From positions 5,912,816 through 5,976,815 of the forward strand of contig CP036272.1 of assembly GCA_007745635.1 (NCBI GenBank): DNA of 64,000 nucleotides, given 5' to 3'. Shown in pieces: positions 17,970-26,984 of this stretch. A program made the translations under genes and the position numbers. Position 1 is the stretch's first letter. The number at the start of each line of letters is the position of its first letter. Under the pieces are notes generated by a model. The model ran no database searches and was not told the origin of the DNA. It saw only the letters and a list, made by a program, of their open reading frames with translations. The DNA comes from Stieleria bergensis. GTDB taxonomy: Bacteria; Planctomycetota; Planctomycetia; Pirellulales; Pirellulaceae.

Positions 17970-19312
17970 GTCAGATCCAATTCGCAATTACTATCACCGA
18001 ACTGCCCCGCCTCGACACCCATTTTCTGGGCCATCGTCAGTAGTAGATTACTCATGTGCGCTTTGACGTTTGCGGGTCGACTACATAGACGATAATGGTA
18101 GCCAGCGTCATCCATTTTGTAGCCATCGAAATGACCTTGGTTCAAATCCAAGTGACGACCATGTTTGATTCCACAGCCAGAACCGCCGGCCAGCACCAAG
18201 GGCAGGTTGGCATTTCCATGGCTATGACCGTAGGCCATCCCGCTGCCGAAAAGCGACATCGTAGAATCCAGCAAAGGACGTCCATCAAGGTCAGGGGTTT
18301 CAGCCAGACGTGACAAGAAGTAACCAAACTGCTGAACGCTAAACTGGTCGCTCAAGGTCAGCTTTTCCATGTGGCCAGGATCACCATTGTGATGACTAAG
18401 CTCGTGCCGGGACTGCGAAATCCCCAGCTCTGGAATTGCCAGACCTTGGCCTTCCATGCCGCTACTAAACGTGACCACCCGAGTGGCATCGGTCTGAAAC
18501 GCCAGCACGATCAAGTCGTAGACGGTACGAAAGTATTCGCCAGCATTGGTTTGCGGAACATCCTTGTTGGTCCGCTGACGATCTTTGTTCGCAATTTTGG
18601 GACGGGGAACATCCAGCCAAGCATCGGCGCGTCGCGTGCGAATCTCTGTTTCCCGGACAGCTGACAAATACTGTTCCAGCCGGCCTTTGTCCTCGCTGCC
18701 CATCCGACGTTCCAATGATCGCACCTCTTCAAGGTTTGCATCGAGAACACTGCCTTTGCGTCGCAGCTGGCGGCGTTGAGCCTCGGTGCCGCTGGTTGGC
18801 TCTTCGAATAAATGCGCAAAAATACGTGCACAGCGACTCATTCCGGGCAAGCGAATCCCGTCTGCGGTCCAAGACAGCGACTCCCCTTTATTGGCAACTT
18901 CTAAAGAATGAAATCGCGTGTGTGGGGCGGTGACTTTTGCCATCTGTTGGTCAACAGAGATCGTATTGCGATCGGCAGGCCCAAGCTTCCCACCGGTCAA
19001 CCAGATCTTTTGACAATTATGATGCTGCCCCAAGCCGCCAGGGTGATGCAAGCCACTGATCGGCGTCACGACCTGACGATGTTTCTCCAGCGGTGCAAGG
19101 GAGCGTGAAAAGTCAAACTCGGTGCCCTGGCCGGTGACCTGATACTCCAGAGTATTGACTCCATTGGGCAGATAAATGAACGCGCTGCGACGTGGCGTTG
19201 GTTGCGCCTTGTCAGCGCTGGCAAGCTGCATGCAATTCAACATCGGCAGTGCGATAAAACTGCCCATGCCACGCAGAGCATGACGGCGATCGATCGACCA
19301 AGCAGGTTTCAT
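17966..19312 (-). CDS. DUF1552-family exported protein, cassette A
   Basis: 448 residues. The N-terminus '[20 protein letters not shown]' is a twin-arginine-like signal, so the protein probably crosses the membrane folded. The body carries DUF1552 hallmarks: '[18 protein letters not shown]' early, '[17 protein letters not shown]' with clustered His, '[15 protein letters not shown]' and '[20 protein letters not shown]' late. The His/Asp clusters recall the alkaline-phosphatase or sulfatase-like fold of the related DUF1501 family, but no reaction is established. It lies 25 bp after the DUF1592 gene and overlaps the following secreted protein, forming a three-gene operon. Confidence 0.92.
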   Translation of the reverse strand: MKPAWSIDRRHALRGMGSFIALPMLNCMQLASADKAQPTPRRSAFIYLPNGVNTLEYQVTGQGTEFDFSRSLAPLEKHRQVVTPISGLHHPGGLGQHHNCQKIWLTGGKLGPADRNTISVDQQMAKVTAPHTRFHSLEVANKGESLSWTADGIRLPGMSRCARIFAHLFEEPTSGTEAQRRQLRRKGSVLDANLEEVRSLERRMGSEDKGRLEQYLSAVRETEIRTRRADAWLDVPRPKIANKDRQRTNKDVPQTNAGEYFRTVYDLIVLAFQTDATRVVTFSSGMEGQGLAIPELGISQSRHELSHHNGDPGHMEKLTLSDQFSVQQFGYFLSRLAETPDLDGRPLLDSTMSLFGSGMAYGHSHGNANLPLVLAGGSGCGIKHGRHLDLNQGHFDGYKMDDAGYHYRLCSRPANVKAHMSNLLLTMAQKMGVEAGQFGDSNCELDLT

Positions 19313-19337
19313 AGGAATCTCTTGAAATCAAAAGTGA

Positions 19338-21797
19338 CTATCGTTTCTTCATCAAATCCGACAGTGCGACCGCGCGCACAATGTCTTTCAACCGATATCC
19401 ATCGGCCTTCGCTTGCTGCACGATGGCATTGAGATCGTCTTGATCATCGACCGTCATGACTCGTCGCAACGCGTACGTACAGAGTTGTTCAACAAAAGCA
19501 CGCAAGAATTGATCTCGGTCATCTAACAGCAATTGCTTAAACTCGTGCGCATTGGCAAACGTTCGCCCATCAGGCAGTTGACCGCTAGCATCGGCCAGAG
19601 GCTCTGCCCCCGTTCCTTGGGGCACTCGTTCATGGGTACGAAACTGACCAATCGCATCGTACTGATCGAATGCAAAACCGAGCGGATCGATCTTGCGATG
19701 GCAGGCAGCGCAGTTGGCATTTTCAGCGTGAGCGAGCAACTTCTGACGCACAGTTGCTTTGGGTTGATCAACGGGATTGGGTTCGATTGGATCAACGTTT
19801 GCGGGCGGAGGTGGAGGAGACTTGCCAAAGATCGCTTCGCTCACCCAAACCCCTCGATGCACCGGGCGATGCCGAGTCCCATCGGAAGTCAGTCCCAATA
19901 TTGCGCCAGTGGTTAGCAGACCACCGCGCTGTTCACTTGGCTGCAAAGTCACGGTTTGAAAGCCAGCTGCGGTCGGCGTTGGCAATCCGTAAAACTCACA
20001 GAGCCGAGGATTCGCCATCGTCCAGTCAGAATCAATGAACGACTCGATCGAGAGGTTCTCGTTGAACACTCGGCGGAAAAACTGCACCACCTCGCCACGC
20101 ATGCTTTCTTCCAGCCAAACGTCATAGTCCGGATAGAGCTTGGCATCCGGTGGAAACATACCCAGTCGGTGCAACTGCAACCACTGCCGAGGGAAGTCTT
20201 CGACAAAGCGATCAAGCTTGGCGTCGGCTAGCATGCGATCGACCTGAACCGTCAGACCGTCAGCGGAAAGCTGGCCATTGGCTGCGTTTTCAAACAGCGT
20301 CTGGTCCGGCATCGAACTCCACAGAAAATACGACAGTCGTGAAGCCAGTTCCCAGTCAGTAAGCAGATCTCGGCGTTCTGGATCGCCTTCGACCAGATAG
20401 GTGAAATGCCGCGAGGTCAACACACCTAACATAGCCGCTTGATACGCCGTGCGAACTTGTGCACCCGCGTCACGCTCAGATTGATAGGCGGCCAGATACG
20501 GAGTCAATTCCTTTACGTTTACCGGGCGCCGCCAAGCACGGCTGGCAAAGCGTTGCAACTGGGAGGCCACCTCTGGGTCGCTGGCCGATTCCGCCGGCAA
20601 GACGTCGTCTCGAGTCGCTTTCTCGGCCTGGGAAACCAGCGGACCTTCCCACTCAATCCAATCCAGCAAGACAAATGAAAAGATCCCGTTGCTGTCTTCG
20701 TCAAATAACTTGGGACCGGTCGGATTAAGCAACTGCGTTTCGCTGGTGTGCGTGAAGACGTAACTGCTGCTGCTAAGCTGATTGCGATGATGGCCGCCCT
20801 TTTCACGAGAAATGATCTCCGAGACAACAACGTTGAAATCCAAATTGATTGGGGTCTCCAGAAAGACTTCAAACTCAATGATCTCGGGCTTGTCCTCGGT
20901 GGCGACCACGTCCAGTTCAACGAATCCTTCGTTCGCTGCCTCAATGGTTCGAGGGCCGATGCGCAGGTGTGGTGTTTGCCCGTTAGGGGGACGGATGCCG
21001 CTGACTTGCATGCGAGCCCGATACAGACCGCTTCGCTCTGGCCCCATCGTGCCAAACCAATTGGGACGAAACGCTTGCTGCAACCGTCCGGGAAAAATCA
21101 GTGAACGGAGCGGACGCGAGATCCCGAATCGCTTCAGGTACTCGTGCTGCTGTTTCCCACCAGCGTAACGAAGTTCGGCGGCGGTCTTGCGCACTTTTTG
21201 TGGGCTGATTTCTTCAGTCGGAAACGCTCGCGACAGCACCGTCTCCGCCGCACTGTAGTAGCGTTCGACATGAGAGGGCGACAATGAAAGCCGAGAACCG
21301 ATTCGCTCAAAACCATGCCAGCGAGGATCAGCATTCAGCTCGCCTGGTTTCGCGGGATCATAACGTACCCCCAAAAGATCATAGACCGTGTTTTGGTATT
21401 CCTTGCGACTGAGTCGATAATGAGCCACCGCGGGCCGAGCAGCCATCCGCGCATCCCGCCCCAACTGAAGATCATGATCTAACTGTTCCACTGCGGCAGC
21501 GATCTCGTCCTCACTCGGTTGTGGTTCATCCTCAGGAGGCATTTCTCCGGAGTTGATTCGCTCCATGACTTCGCCCCATAAATGGGAATCAGCACCAAGT
21601 TTAAAGTCACGGGAAAGCGTGTCGAGCCGCAGGTCACGCTCGACTCGATCCGGGCCATGGCAACGCAAACAATGCTTGGCCAAGAAAGAGTCCAGGCCCG
21701 GTGCGGCACGCTGGCCCGGTGCGGCATCAGCGGTGGAAAACGTCCCGTGGCAAACCGCGAACAAAAAGACGACGAACAACGCAAGACGACTGATCAT
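19338..21797 (-). CDS. DUF1592-family planctomycete cytochrome-like protein, cassette A
   Basis: 819 residues from the ATG at 21797, which starts a signal peptide; 44 further upstream codons are open but unlikely coding. A heme site lies at the N-terminus, '[10 protein letters not shown]' (Cys43, Cys46, His47), and a second near the C-terminus, '[19 protein letters not shown]'. Expected domain order is PSD/DUF1587, DUF1595, DUF1592, DUF1588, DUF1585; '[18 protein letters not shown]', '[15 protein letters not shown]', '[20 protein letters not shown]' and '[11 protein letters not shown]' mark these. It is presumably a periplasmic or outer-surface c-type cytochrome-like protein of unknown substrate. 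First gene of its operon. Confidence 0.93.
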   Translation of the reverse strand: MISRLALFVVFLFAVCHGTFSTADAAPGQRAAPGLDSFLAKHCLRCHGPDRVERDLRLDTLSRDFKLGADSHLWGEVMERINSGEMPPEDEPQPSEDEIAAAVEQLDHDLQLGRDARMAARPAVAHYRLSRKEYQNTVYDLLGVRYDPAKPGELNADPRWHGFERIGSRLSLSPSHVERYYSAAETVLSRAFPTEEISPQKVRKTAAELRYAGGKQQHEYLKRFGISRPLRSLIFPGRLQQAFRPNWFGTMGPERSGLYRARMQVSGIRPPNGQTPHLRIGPRTIEAANEGFVELDVVATEDKPEIIEFEVFLETPINLDFNVVVSEIISREKGGHHRNQLSSSSYVFTHTSETQLLNPTGPKLFDEDSNGIFSFVLLDWIEWEGPLVSQAEKATRDDVLPAESASDPEVASQLQRFASRAWRRPVNVKELTPYLAAYQSERDAGAQVRTAYQAAMLGVLTSRHFTYLVEGDPERRDLLTDWELASRLSYFLWSSMPDQTLFENAANGQLSADGLTVQVDRMLADAKLDRFVEDFPRQWLQLHRLGMFPPDAKLYPDYDVWLEESMRGEVVQFFRRVFNENLSIESFIDSDWTMANPRLCEFYGLPTPTAAGFQTVTLQPSEQRGGLLTTGAILGLTSDGTRHRPVHRGVWVSEAIFGKSPPPPPANVDPIEPNPVDQPKATVRQKLLAHAENANCAACHRKIDPLGFAFDQYDAIGQFRTHERVPQGTGAEPLADASGQLPDGRTFANAHEFKQLLLDDRDQFLRAFVEQLCTYALRRVMTVDDQDDLNAIVQQAKADGYRLKDIVRAVALSDLMKKR

Positions 21798-22232
21798 GAA
21801 AGCGCAGCGATAACGGTCATCACTGAAAAGGAGGAGGGGAGAGGTGGGGACGACCGACACGTTGGCCGGACAGCACACCATCGTAACACACAACGAGACG
21901 GATTTCAGCCGAAACAGCTGATGTCCCATTAGCCGCCGGCCGTGAGGCCGTTTTTTTGCGCAGCCGTGTCGTCGCCAAAACCGTGGCTAACGCCAAAACG
22001 GCTGATGGGAGCGTGGATGATCTGTCCTGATGGAACACAGGCGATCGAGGATGAAATCCCCCAAGGCGAAGCTTTCACCGACTGGAGTTCTAACGGTCAC
22101 AACGTCACAGTTAATTCTGGGGTAGAGTCGACGGGAAAAGGTTGAAAATGGGTTCACGTCAACCTGCCAGATCAACCGTTAAAAAGAAACCTCCCCACAC
22201 ATTCGCTGTTCGAAAACAAGGAACAAGAACCG
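21798..22232. other. Noncoding divergent region upstream of the H-NOX operon
   Basis: These 435 bases lie between the minus-strand DUF1592 gene and the plus-strand H-NOX gene, so both promoters should be here. I see no confident promoter hexamers. The region contains the dispersed repeat copy at 21982-22006 and, before it, a G+C-rich inverted stretch around 21933-21956 ('GCCGGCCGTGAGGCC' followed by seven T). A good ribosome-binding site (AAGGAA near 22218) precedes the H-NOX start. Confidence 0.6.
21982..22006 (-). repeat. Dispersed 25-bp intergenic repeat, copy 1
   Basis: On the minus strand these 25 bases match the plus-strand copy at 30134-30158 at 23 positions and the copy at 30273-30297 at 22. 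The shared centre on the minus strand is CCGTTTTGGCGTT. All three copies are intergenic, and their flanks contain further fragments of the same motif (for example 'CGTCGCCAAAACCGTGGC' at 21970-21987). This looks like a repetitive element, not a promoter. Confidence 0.7.
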
Positions 22233-22790
22233 ATGAAAGGCGTCGTGTTTGTCGAGCTAATCGACATGGTGCAGGAGCAAATGGGACTCGAGGTTTTGGA
22301 AACGGTATTGGCTTCGGTCGACAGCCCATCTGATGGGGCTTACACCGCCGTGGGCACCTATGCCGACCAAGAGCTTTACGACATTGTCGCCGCGCTCAGC
22401 AAGGAAACATCACTGGGGGCCAATCAGTTGCTTTATGCCTTTGGCAAACACTTATTCGCTCGACTATCCGATCGCTATCCTGCACAAGTTGGTTCAGTAT
22501 CAAATTGTTTTGAACTACTGACGTCGCTGGAACAAGTCATCCACCCCAACGTGAAGAAATTGTATCCGGAAGCAACATTACCGAGCTTTGAAACGACACA
22601 GCATCCTGACGGATCGCTGGAGATGCGTTACAAATCACCACGCGGTTTACCGGACTTAGCGGAGGGCCTGATGCAAGGCTGTGCCGATTGGTTCAACGAA
22701 CCGATTACGATTGAACGCGAGGTTGTCGATGCAAACGGCAACGAGGTCATTTTCAGACTGCGTCGTGGCGAGGACAATGGAGCAACTTGA
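22233..22790 (+). CDS. H-NOX heme nitric oxide/oxygen-binding sensor protein
   Basis: 185 residues, stand-alone H-NOX domain that binds heme and senses NO (or O2) in the cytoplasm. The proximal heme ligand is His104 in 'EQVIHPNVKKLYP'. The propionate-binding YxSxR motif is Tyr133-Ser135-Arg137 in 'MRYKSPRGL'. 'MKGVVFVELIDMVQEQMG' matches the family N-terminus. A distal pocket tyrosine that would stabilise O2 is not obvious by eye, so NO sensing is the better guess. A good ribosome-binding site precedes the ATG. It overlaps the histidine kinase by 14 bp, which matches the known genetic pairing of H-NOX proteins with sensor kinases. Confidence 0.93.
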   Translation: MKGVVFVELIDMVQEQMGLEVLETVLASVDSPSDGAYTAVGTYADQELYDIVAALSKETSLGANQLLYAFGKHLFARLSDRYPAQVGSVSNCFELLTSLEQVIHPNVKKLYPEATLPSFETTQHPDGSLEMRYKSPRGLPDLAEGLMQGCADWFNEPITIEREVVDANGNEVIFRLRRGEDNGAT

Positions 22791-23955
22791 ACTACTTCAA
22801 CGAGCGGCACAGCGCGAGCGCAGGGCTCGTGAACAAGCCGAGGGATTACTGGAAGCCAAGAGTGCTGAACTGTATGCGGCCAACCTGCACCTGCGCAGGT
22901 TGTATGACCATGCTGCTGACGCAATCTTTTCGTTTGATGACCAGGGCAACATTTTGGACGTCAACCAGAGTGCCTGCCAAAGCCTACTGTACACGCGTGA
23001 CCAGTTGCTATCGATGAAGGTTCACGAAATCACTGAGCGAACCGAAAGCGAACTGAAACAACCATGGACTCAGGCCGGCCAGCACGCCCCGTTGCAGATT
23101 GATGGCATGCTCCGGCGCCGCGATGAAGTCACCTTCCCCGCTGAAGTCCGGGTGACCGAAGTCGAGTCTGAACCCAAAAAGGTCTTGCTTGCCATCGCTC
23201 GTGATGTCACGCTTCGCACAAAGCAGCGACACGAGCTTGAAGCCTCGCGCAAACGCCTGCGACAACTCTCCTCAGAAGTCACCCTGACCGAAGCCAAGGA
23301 ACGACAACGCCTGGCTCAAGTTCTGCACGACACCATCGGCCATGACCTAACGGTGGTTCGCATGCACATTGGCAAGCTCGCGGAGCTCTGCGAAACAAGC
23401 GGTGGCAACGTTCACTCAAGTAGCGCCCTGCGACTGATCGAAGGCATCGTCAAACAAGTGCGTCAGGTGACCTTTGACCTGAGCCCTGCAGTGCTGTACG
23501 AACTGGGCTTGCCAGCGGCGATCAAAACGGTTGCTCGTGTGGTCACGGAAGAACAGACGCCCAACTGTGAGGTTGAATCATCGGGCAACTGGCGGAGCTT
23601 GCCGATTGATTTGGCGATCCTGCTCTATTACGCCACGCGCGAACTGATCCATAACTCGGTGAAACACGCCTCAGCAGAGGACATCCACGTGCGACTCGAT
23701 CGCCGTGAACAAACGATCTCGATCACCGTCATTGATGACGGGAAAGGGTTCGAACCCCACACCGATGATCACAGGAGCGACCATGCGACTTATGGCCTGT
23801 TCAGCATTCGCGAGCGACTCGCAGGGTTGGGCGGCGAATTGCTGGTTGCCAGCGAACCAGAGATGGGAAGCAGCGTGACGTTGCGTCTTCCCTGCCCGGC
23901 AGATTCAGCTAGCCCCGGGCGACGAAACTCCGTGCAAAAGGAGTCCCTACAATGA
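22777..23955 (+). CDS. PAS-containing histidine kinase (HisKA_3/NarX-DesK class), H-NOX partner
   Basis: 392 residues from the ATG at 22777, inside the H-NOX 3' end. There are no membrane segments. Residues ~1-42 form a charged coiled coil, residues ~43-150 a PAS domain ('LYDHAADAIFSFDDQGNILD'). The phosphoacceptor is His184 in 'RLAQVLHDTIGHDLTVVRMH', followed by a HATPase_c domain with N-box 'ATRELIHNSVKHA' and G-box 'VIDDGKGFEPH'. It should be controlled by direct contact with the H-NOX protein and pass phosphate to the next gene's product. Its stop overlaps the regulator start as ATGA. Confidence 0.95.
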   Translation: MEQLELLQRAAQRERRAREQAEGLLEAKSAELYAANLHLRRLYDHAADAIFSFDDQGNILDVNQSACQSLLYTRDQLLSMKVHEITERTESELKQPWTQAGQHAPLQIDGMLRRRDEVTFPAEVRVTEVESEPKKVLLAIARDVTLRTKQRHELEASRKRLRQLSSEVTLTEAKERQRLAQVLHDTIGHDLTVVRMHIGKLAELCETSGGNVHSSSALRLIEGIVKQVRQVTFDLSPAVLYELGLPAAIKTVARVVTEEQTPNCEVESSGNWRSLPIDLAILLYYATRELIHNSVKHASAEDIHVRLDRREQTISITVIDDGKGFEPHTDDHRSDHATYGLFSIRERLAGLGGELLVASEPEMGSSVTLRLPCPADSASPGRRNSVQKESLQ

Positions 23956-24614
23956 GAATCCTGCTGGTTGACGATCACCAAATTTTTCGTGATGGCCTGA
24001 TCAGTTGCCTGAGTGAAAACGCCGGCTACGAAATCATTGGCCAAGCCGACAATGGCCGTGATGCGATCACAGCCGCCGAATCACTGGGCCCTGATCTCAT
24101 TATCATGGACATCGCCTTGCCCGTTTTAAACGGGGTCGATGCGGCCAGAGAAATCCTCTCGGGAACCCTTTGGCCCAAACCCAAACTGGTCGCCCTGTCG
24201 AGCTATTCAGACCCCGAATTTGTCACCGAAGTCTTACGTGTCGGTGCCTCAGGCTACATCCTCAAGAACGCTGCGTTTGACGAACTGATCAATGCCATCA
24301 ACACGGTGATGGCAGGAAAGATCTACTTAAGCCCGGAGATTGCCGGTGTTGTGGTCAACATGCACGTTCGCGATGAACAACCTGGACCGATCTCCGACCA
24401 GGGCGTATTGATCTCGCTCAGCAAACGTGAACGCGAAGTCGTCCAATTGCTGGCCGAAGGCAACGACGCCAAAGCAATCGCTGCACGGTATGATCTCAGC
24501 CCCAAAACCGTCCACGCGATGCGCAACAAGATCATGGCCAAACTGGACATTCACTCCGTTGCCGAGTTGACCAAGTATGCCATTCGCGTGGGATTGACTT
24601 CGTTAGAAAGCTGA
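23952..24614 (+). CDS. NarL/FixJ-family response regulator
   Basis: 220 residues. The receiver domain has acidic pocket residues in 'LLVDDHQIF', phosphoacceptor Asp53 in 'LIIMDIALPVLNG', Ser in 'LVALSSYSD' and Lys in 'GYILKNAAF'. The C-terminal LuxR-type helix-turn-helix is 'LSKREREVVQLLAEGNDAKA' to 'PKTVHAMRNKIMAKL'. It is translationally coupled to the kinase. Together with the H-NOX gene this makes a complete NO-responsive phosphorelay. Targets are not visible; no obvious regulated gene lies downstream on the same strand. Confidence 0.96.
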   Translation: MRILLVDDHQIFRDGLISCLSENAGYEIIGQADNGRDAITAAESLGPDLIIMDIALPVLNGVDAAREILSGTLWPKPKLVALSSYSDPEFVTEVLRVGASGYILKNAAFDELINAINTVMAGKIYLSPEIAGVVVNMHVRDEQPGPISDQGVLISLSKREREVVQLLAEGNDAKAIAARYDLSPKTVHAMRNKIMAKLDIHSVAELTKYAIRVGLTSLES

Positions 24615-24623
24615 TGCCGGCAA

Positions 24624-25787
24624 CTAGGCAGCCACTTGCTTCTGGCCGCTTTGGTAGAACTGCGTGACCACTGCCACGACACGATCCTGTTCGGCTTCGC
24701 TCATCGAGGGGAAGATCGGAAGATTCAGAATCTCTTTACTGGCTCGAATCGTTTCCGGCAATTGACTGTCATCAACCTTTAGAGCAGCGAAGCACTCCTG
24801 TTGGTGAACAGGAATCGGATAGTAAATCTCGCTCCCCACACCACTTTCCCCCAGAAAAGCTCGCAGATCGTCGCGACGCTCACTGCTGACGCGAATCCCA
24901 TACTGGTTCCAAACGTGGTCCGCATTTGGATCGATCGCTGGCAGAGTGATTTGCTGACCGTCCAGCAAACCGCTTTGTTCAAACAATTCGGTATAGCGAC
25001 TCGCAATGGCTTTCCGGCAGCGAGTTGCTTCTTCTAAGTGCCGTAACTTGACTCGCAAGACTGCCGCCTGGAAGGTATCCAATCGACTGTTGATTCCGAC
25101 CACTTGGTGATAATAGCGTGGACGCATGCCGTGACCGGCAAACAACTGCAAGCGATCAGCGAAGTCGGCATCATTACTTGTGATCATTCCTCCGTCCCCC
25201 ATTCCACCAAGATTCTTGGTGGGATAGAAACTAAAGCAACCGGTCAATCCCCAGCTACCTGCGGGACGACCTTTGTAGCCAGCGCCGATGGCCTGAGCAG
25301 CGTCTTCGATGACAGGAATGTTGTGTGGTTCGGCGAGCTGACAGATTTCATCAATGCGTGCACACTGGCCAAACAGGTGCACTGGAATGATGGCTTTGGT
25401 GTTAGCGGTGATCGCCTGACGAATGCCTTCTGGATCGATGTTGAAGGTATCGGGACAGATATCGACAAACACCGGCGTGGCTCCCAAGCGAACCACACAG
25501 CTGACCGAAGCAAAGAAGGTAAAACTGGGCACGATCACTTCGTCGCCCGGGCCGATGTCCAGCGCCATCAGCGAGAGCAGCAGCGCGTCACTGCCTGATG
25601 CACATCCCACCGCATGTGAGGCACCGCTGAGTTCAGCCACCTCTTTTTCGAGTTCTTTGACGTCTGGGCCAAACAAAAAGCGTCCGCTATCAACGACAGA
25701 TGAAAGAGCTTCAACAAAGTCGTCCCGCAAGGGTTTGTTATCTTGGTTGATATTTAGAAGAGGGACTTTATCTGCGGGGTGAGTCAT
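24624..25787 (-). CDS. DegT/DnrJ/EryC1/StrS-family PLP aminotransferase
   Basis: 387 residues. I choose the ATG at 25787 because AAGGAAGG lies seven bases upstream; the frame begins 15 codons earlier. The PLP lysine is Lys191 in 'FSFYPTKNLGGMGDGGMI', the cofactor-binding 'VIEDAAQAIGA' lies at residues 159-169 and the phosphate-binding 'GCASGSDALLLSLMAL' at 61-76. The family transfers amino groups to keto-sugar nucleotides for surface polysaccharide or glycan building. No other sugar-nucleotide gene is next to it, so the product is unknown. It is convergent with the NarL regulator, ten bases apart. Confidence 0.95.
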   Translation of the reverse strand: MTHPADKVPLLNINQDNKPLRDDFVEALSSVVDSGRFLFGPDVKELEKEVAELSGASHAVGCASGSDALLLSLMALDIGPGDEVIVPSFTFFASVSCVVRLGATPVFVDICPDTFNIDPEGIRQAITANTKAIIPVHLFGQCARIDEICQLAEPHNIPVIEDAAQAIGAGYKGRPAGSWGLTGCFSFYPTKNLGGMGDGGMITSNDADFADRLQLFAGHGMRPRYYHQVVGINSRLDTFQAAVLRVKLRHLEEATRCRKAIASRYTELFEQSGLLDGQQITLPAIDPNADHVWNQYGIRVSSERRDDLRAFLGESGVGSEIYYPIPVHQQECFAALKVDDSQLPETIRASKEILNLPIFPSMSEAEQDRVVAVVTQFYQSGQKQVAA

Positions 25788-26112
25788 CAGGGAACCTTCC
25801 TTGGTCACAATTGATTCATAGGGATGTGTCACATCGTCAATGAGCCTGCGGAAACGTCATGCGACGGCCCTTGCTGTAACACTCAGCCTTGCCTGCACCT
25901 TTTTGGGTAATTTGGGAAAGGCTGGGACAGTTTAATACCCGCAGGTCTTCTCTTGGGTCAAGAGAAATCACAGACCTGCGGGGAAAGTTGGACCGCGAAT
26001 TCCTGAGCGGAACCACTGCGAAATTCTGAAGTTTTTTTCTCCTGGCACCTAAGATACAGTCCCCGGCGTCGTGTTCCCTTCCAGACCGCTTTGATTTTTC
26101 CGCGTGAACTTC
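25788..26112. promoter_or_regulatory. Divergent region upstream of the ECF sigma factor
   Basis: These 325 bases separate the minus-strand aminotransferase from the plus-strand sigma factor. The outstanding structure is the nested inverted repeat at 25938-25982. A run of seven T at about 26031-26037 follows downstream. No sure promoter hexamers are visible. Confidence 0.55.
25938..25982. promoter_or_regulatory. Nested perfect inverted repeat (hairpin or operator)
   Basis: The outer arms CCCGCAGGTCT (25938-25948) and AGACCTGCGGG (25972-25982) are perfect 11-bp complements. Inside them TTCTCTTG (25948-25955) and CAAGAGAA (25959-25966) are perfect 8-bp complements with a 3-base loop. The two stems share one base, so they stack with a small bulge. 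No U-tract follows directly, and both flanking genes point away, so this is not an ordinary terminator. It could be an RNA element in the sigma-factor leader or a large operator. Confidence 0.75.
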
Positions 26113-26883
26113 ATGACCGATCGAAAGCCGCAGCGACCGTCAAAGGCCACTGAAATGGACACACTGATGCCGCAATCTTCACCAGATGCCGGCAGCGATG
26201 AGGGTACGCAGCCTGACCAGGGCGGGCTCAGTTCGACCGCTGATCGAGCGACGTCAACGACGCGCCAGGCGATCGCTGATCCTGGAACCGCCCCTCCCCT
26301 GGGCGACAATTCACCGCAGCTCAATTCCCGCCCACCGACCGACGACGCCAGCACGGCGACCAGCCCCCAATCGCGACCCTGGCAAGCAGAGGAGCTGGAG
26401 CAACTGATCGAGACCTACGAACGGTCCCTGCTAGCGTATGCCGGCAAGATGCTAAGTGGCGACTGGCAAGCCGCTCAGGATGCGGTTCAGGAAACGTTTT
26501 TAAGACTCTGTAAGCAGGATCCTGACAAGGTTCTGCACCGCGTTCGCCCCTGGCTGTTTGCTGTATGCCGCAGCCGAATCATTGACATGCACCGCACCGA
26601 ACACTCACACGCACAAGACATGCAGGAGGTTCCCGTGGTTGACCCCCGCCCCGATGCTGCGACGCAGATCGCCGATGACGAACAGCGTCAAGCAGAGACC
26701 AGTCGCCTGACATCACTGGTCCAGAATTTAAGCAAACGACAACAAGAAGTGTTGCGATTGCGAATTCAGGCTGGACTGAGCTACCGGGAAATCGCTGAAG
26801 TCACCGGACTTTCGGTCAGCAATGTTGGCTTTCATTTGCACGCCGCGATCCGATCACTGAAAGCGGCTTGCACGGCGATGTGA
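26113..26883 (+). CDS. ECF-type RNA polymerase sigma factor
   Basis: 256 residues from the ATG at 26113; a GTG three codons upstream is also in frame. The first ~90 residues are a polar, low-complexity extension unusual for ECF factors. Region 2 is 'LIETYERSLLAYAGKMLSGD' to 'AQDAVQETFLRLCKQ' and 'RPWLFAVCRSRIIDMHR'. Region 4 is 'NLSKRQQEVLRLRIQAGLSY' to 'EIAEVTGLSVSNVGFHLHAA'. It directs RNA polymerase to a stress or envelope regulon. The gene lies 101 bp before a transmembrane VWA protein whose N-terminus resembles an anti-sigma factor, so that protein is the likely controller. Confidence 0.94.
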   Translation: MTDRKPQRPSKATEMDTLMPQSSPDAGSDEGTQPDQGGLSSTADRATSTTRQAIADPGTAPPLGDNSPQLNSRPPTDDASTATSPQSRPWQAEELEQLIETYERSLLAYAGKMLSGDWQAAQDAVQETFLRLCKQDPDKVLHRVRPWLFAVCRSRIIDMHRTEHSHAQDMQEVPVVDPRPDAATQIADDEQRQAETSRLTSLVQNLSKRQQEVLRLRIQAGLSYREIAEVTGLSVSNVGFHLHAAIRSLKAACTAM

Positions 26884-26984
26884 CGGCGCCACCACCACTT
26901 CAACGCAGTCACTTCAACGCAGCGGCGAACTGAATCGCCGGAATCACGACCACTCAATCTTTCGTTGCCAAAAGGCATTTCATC

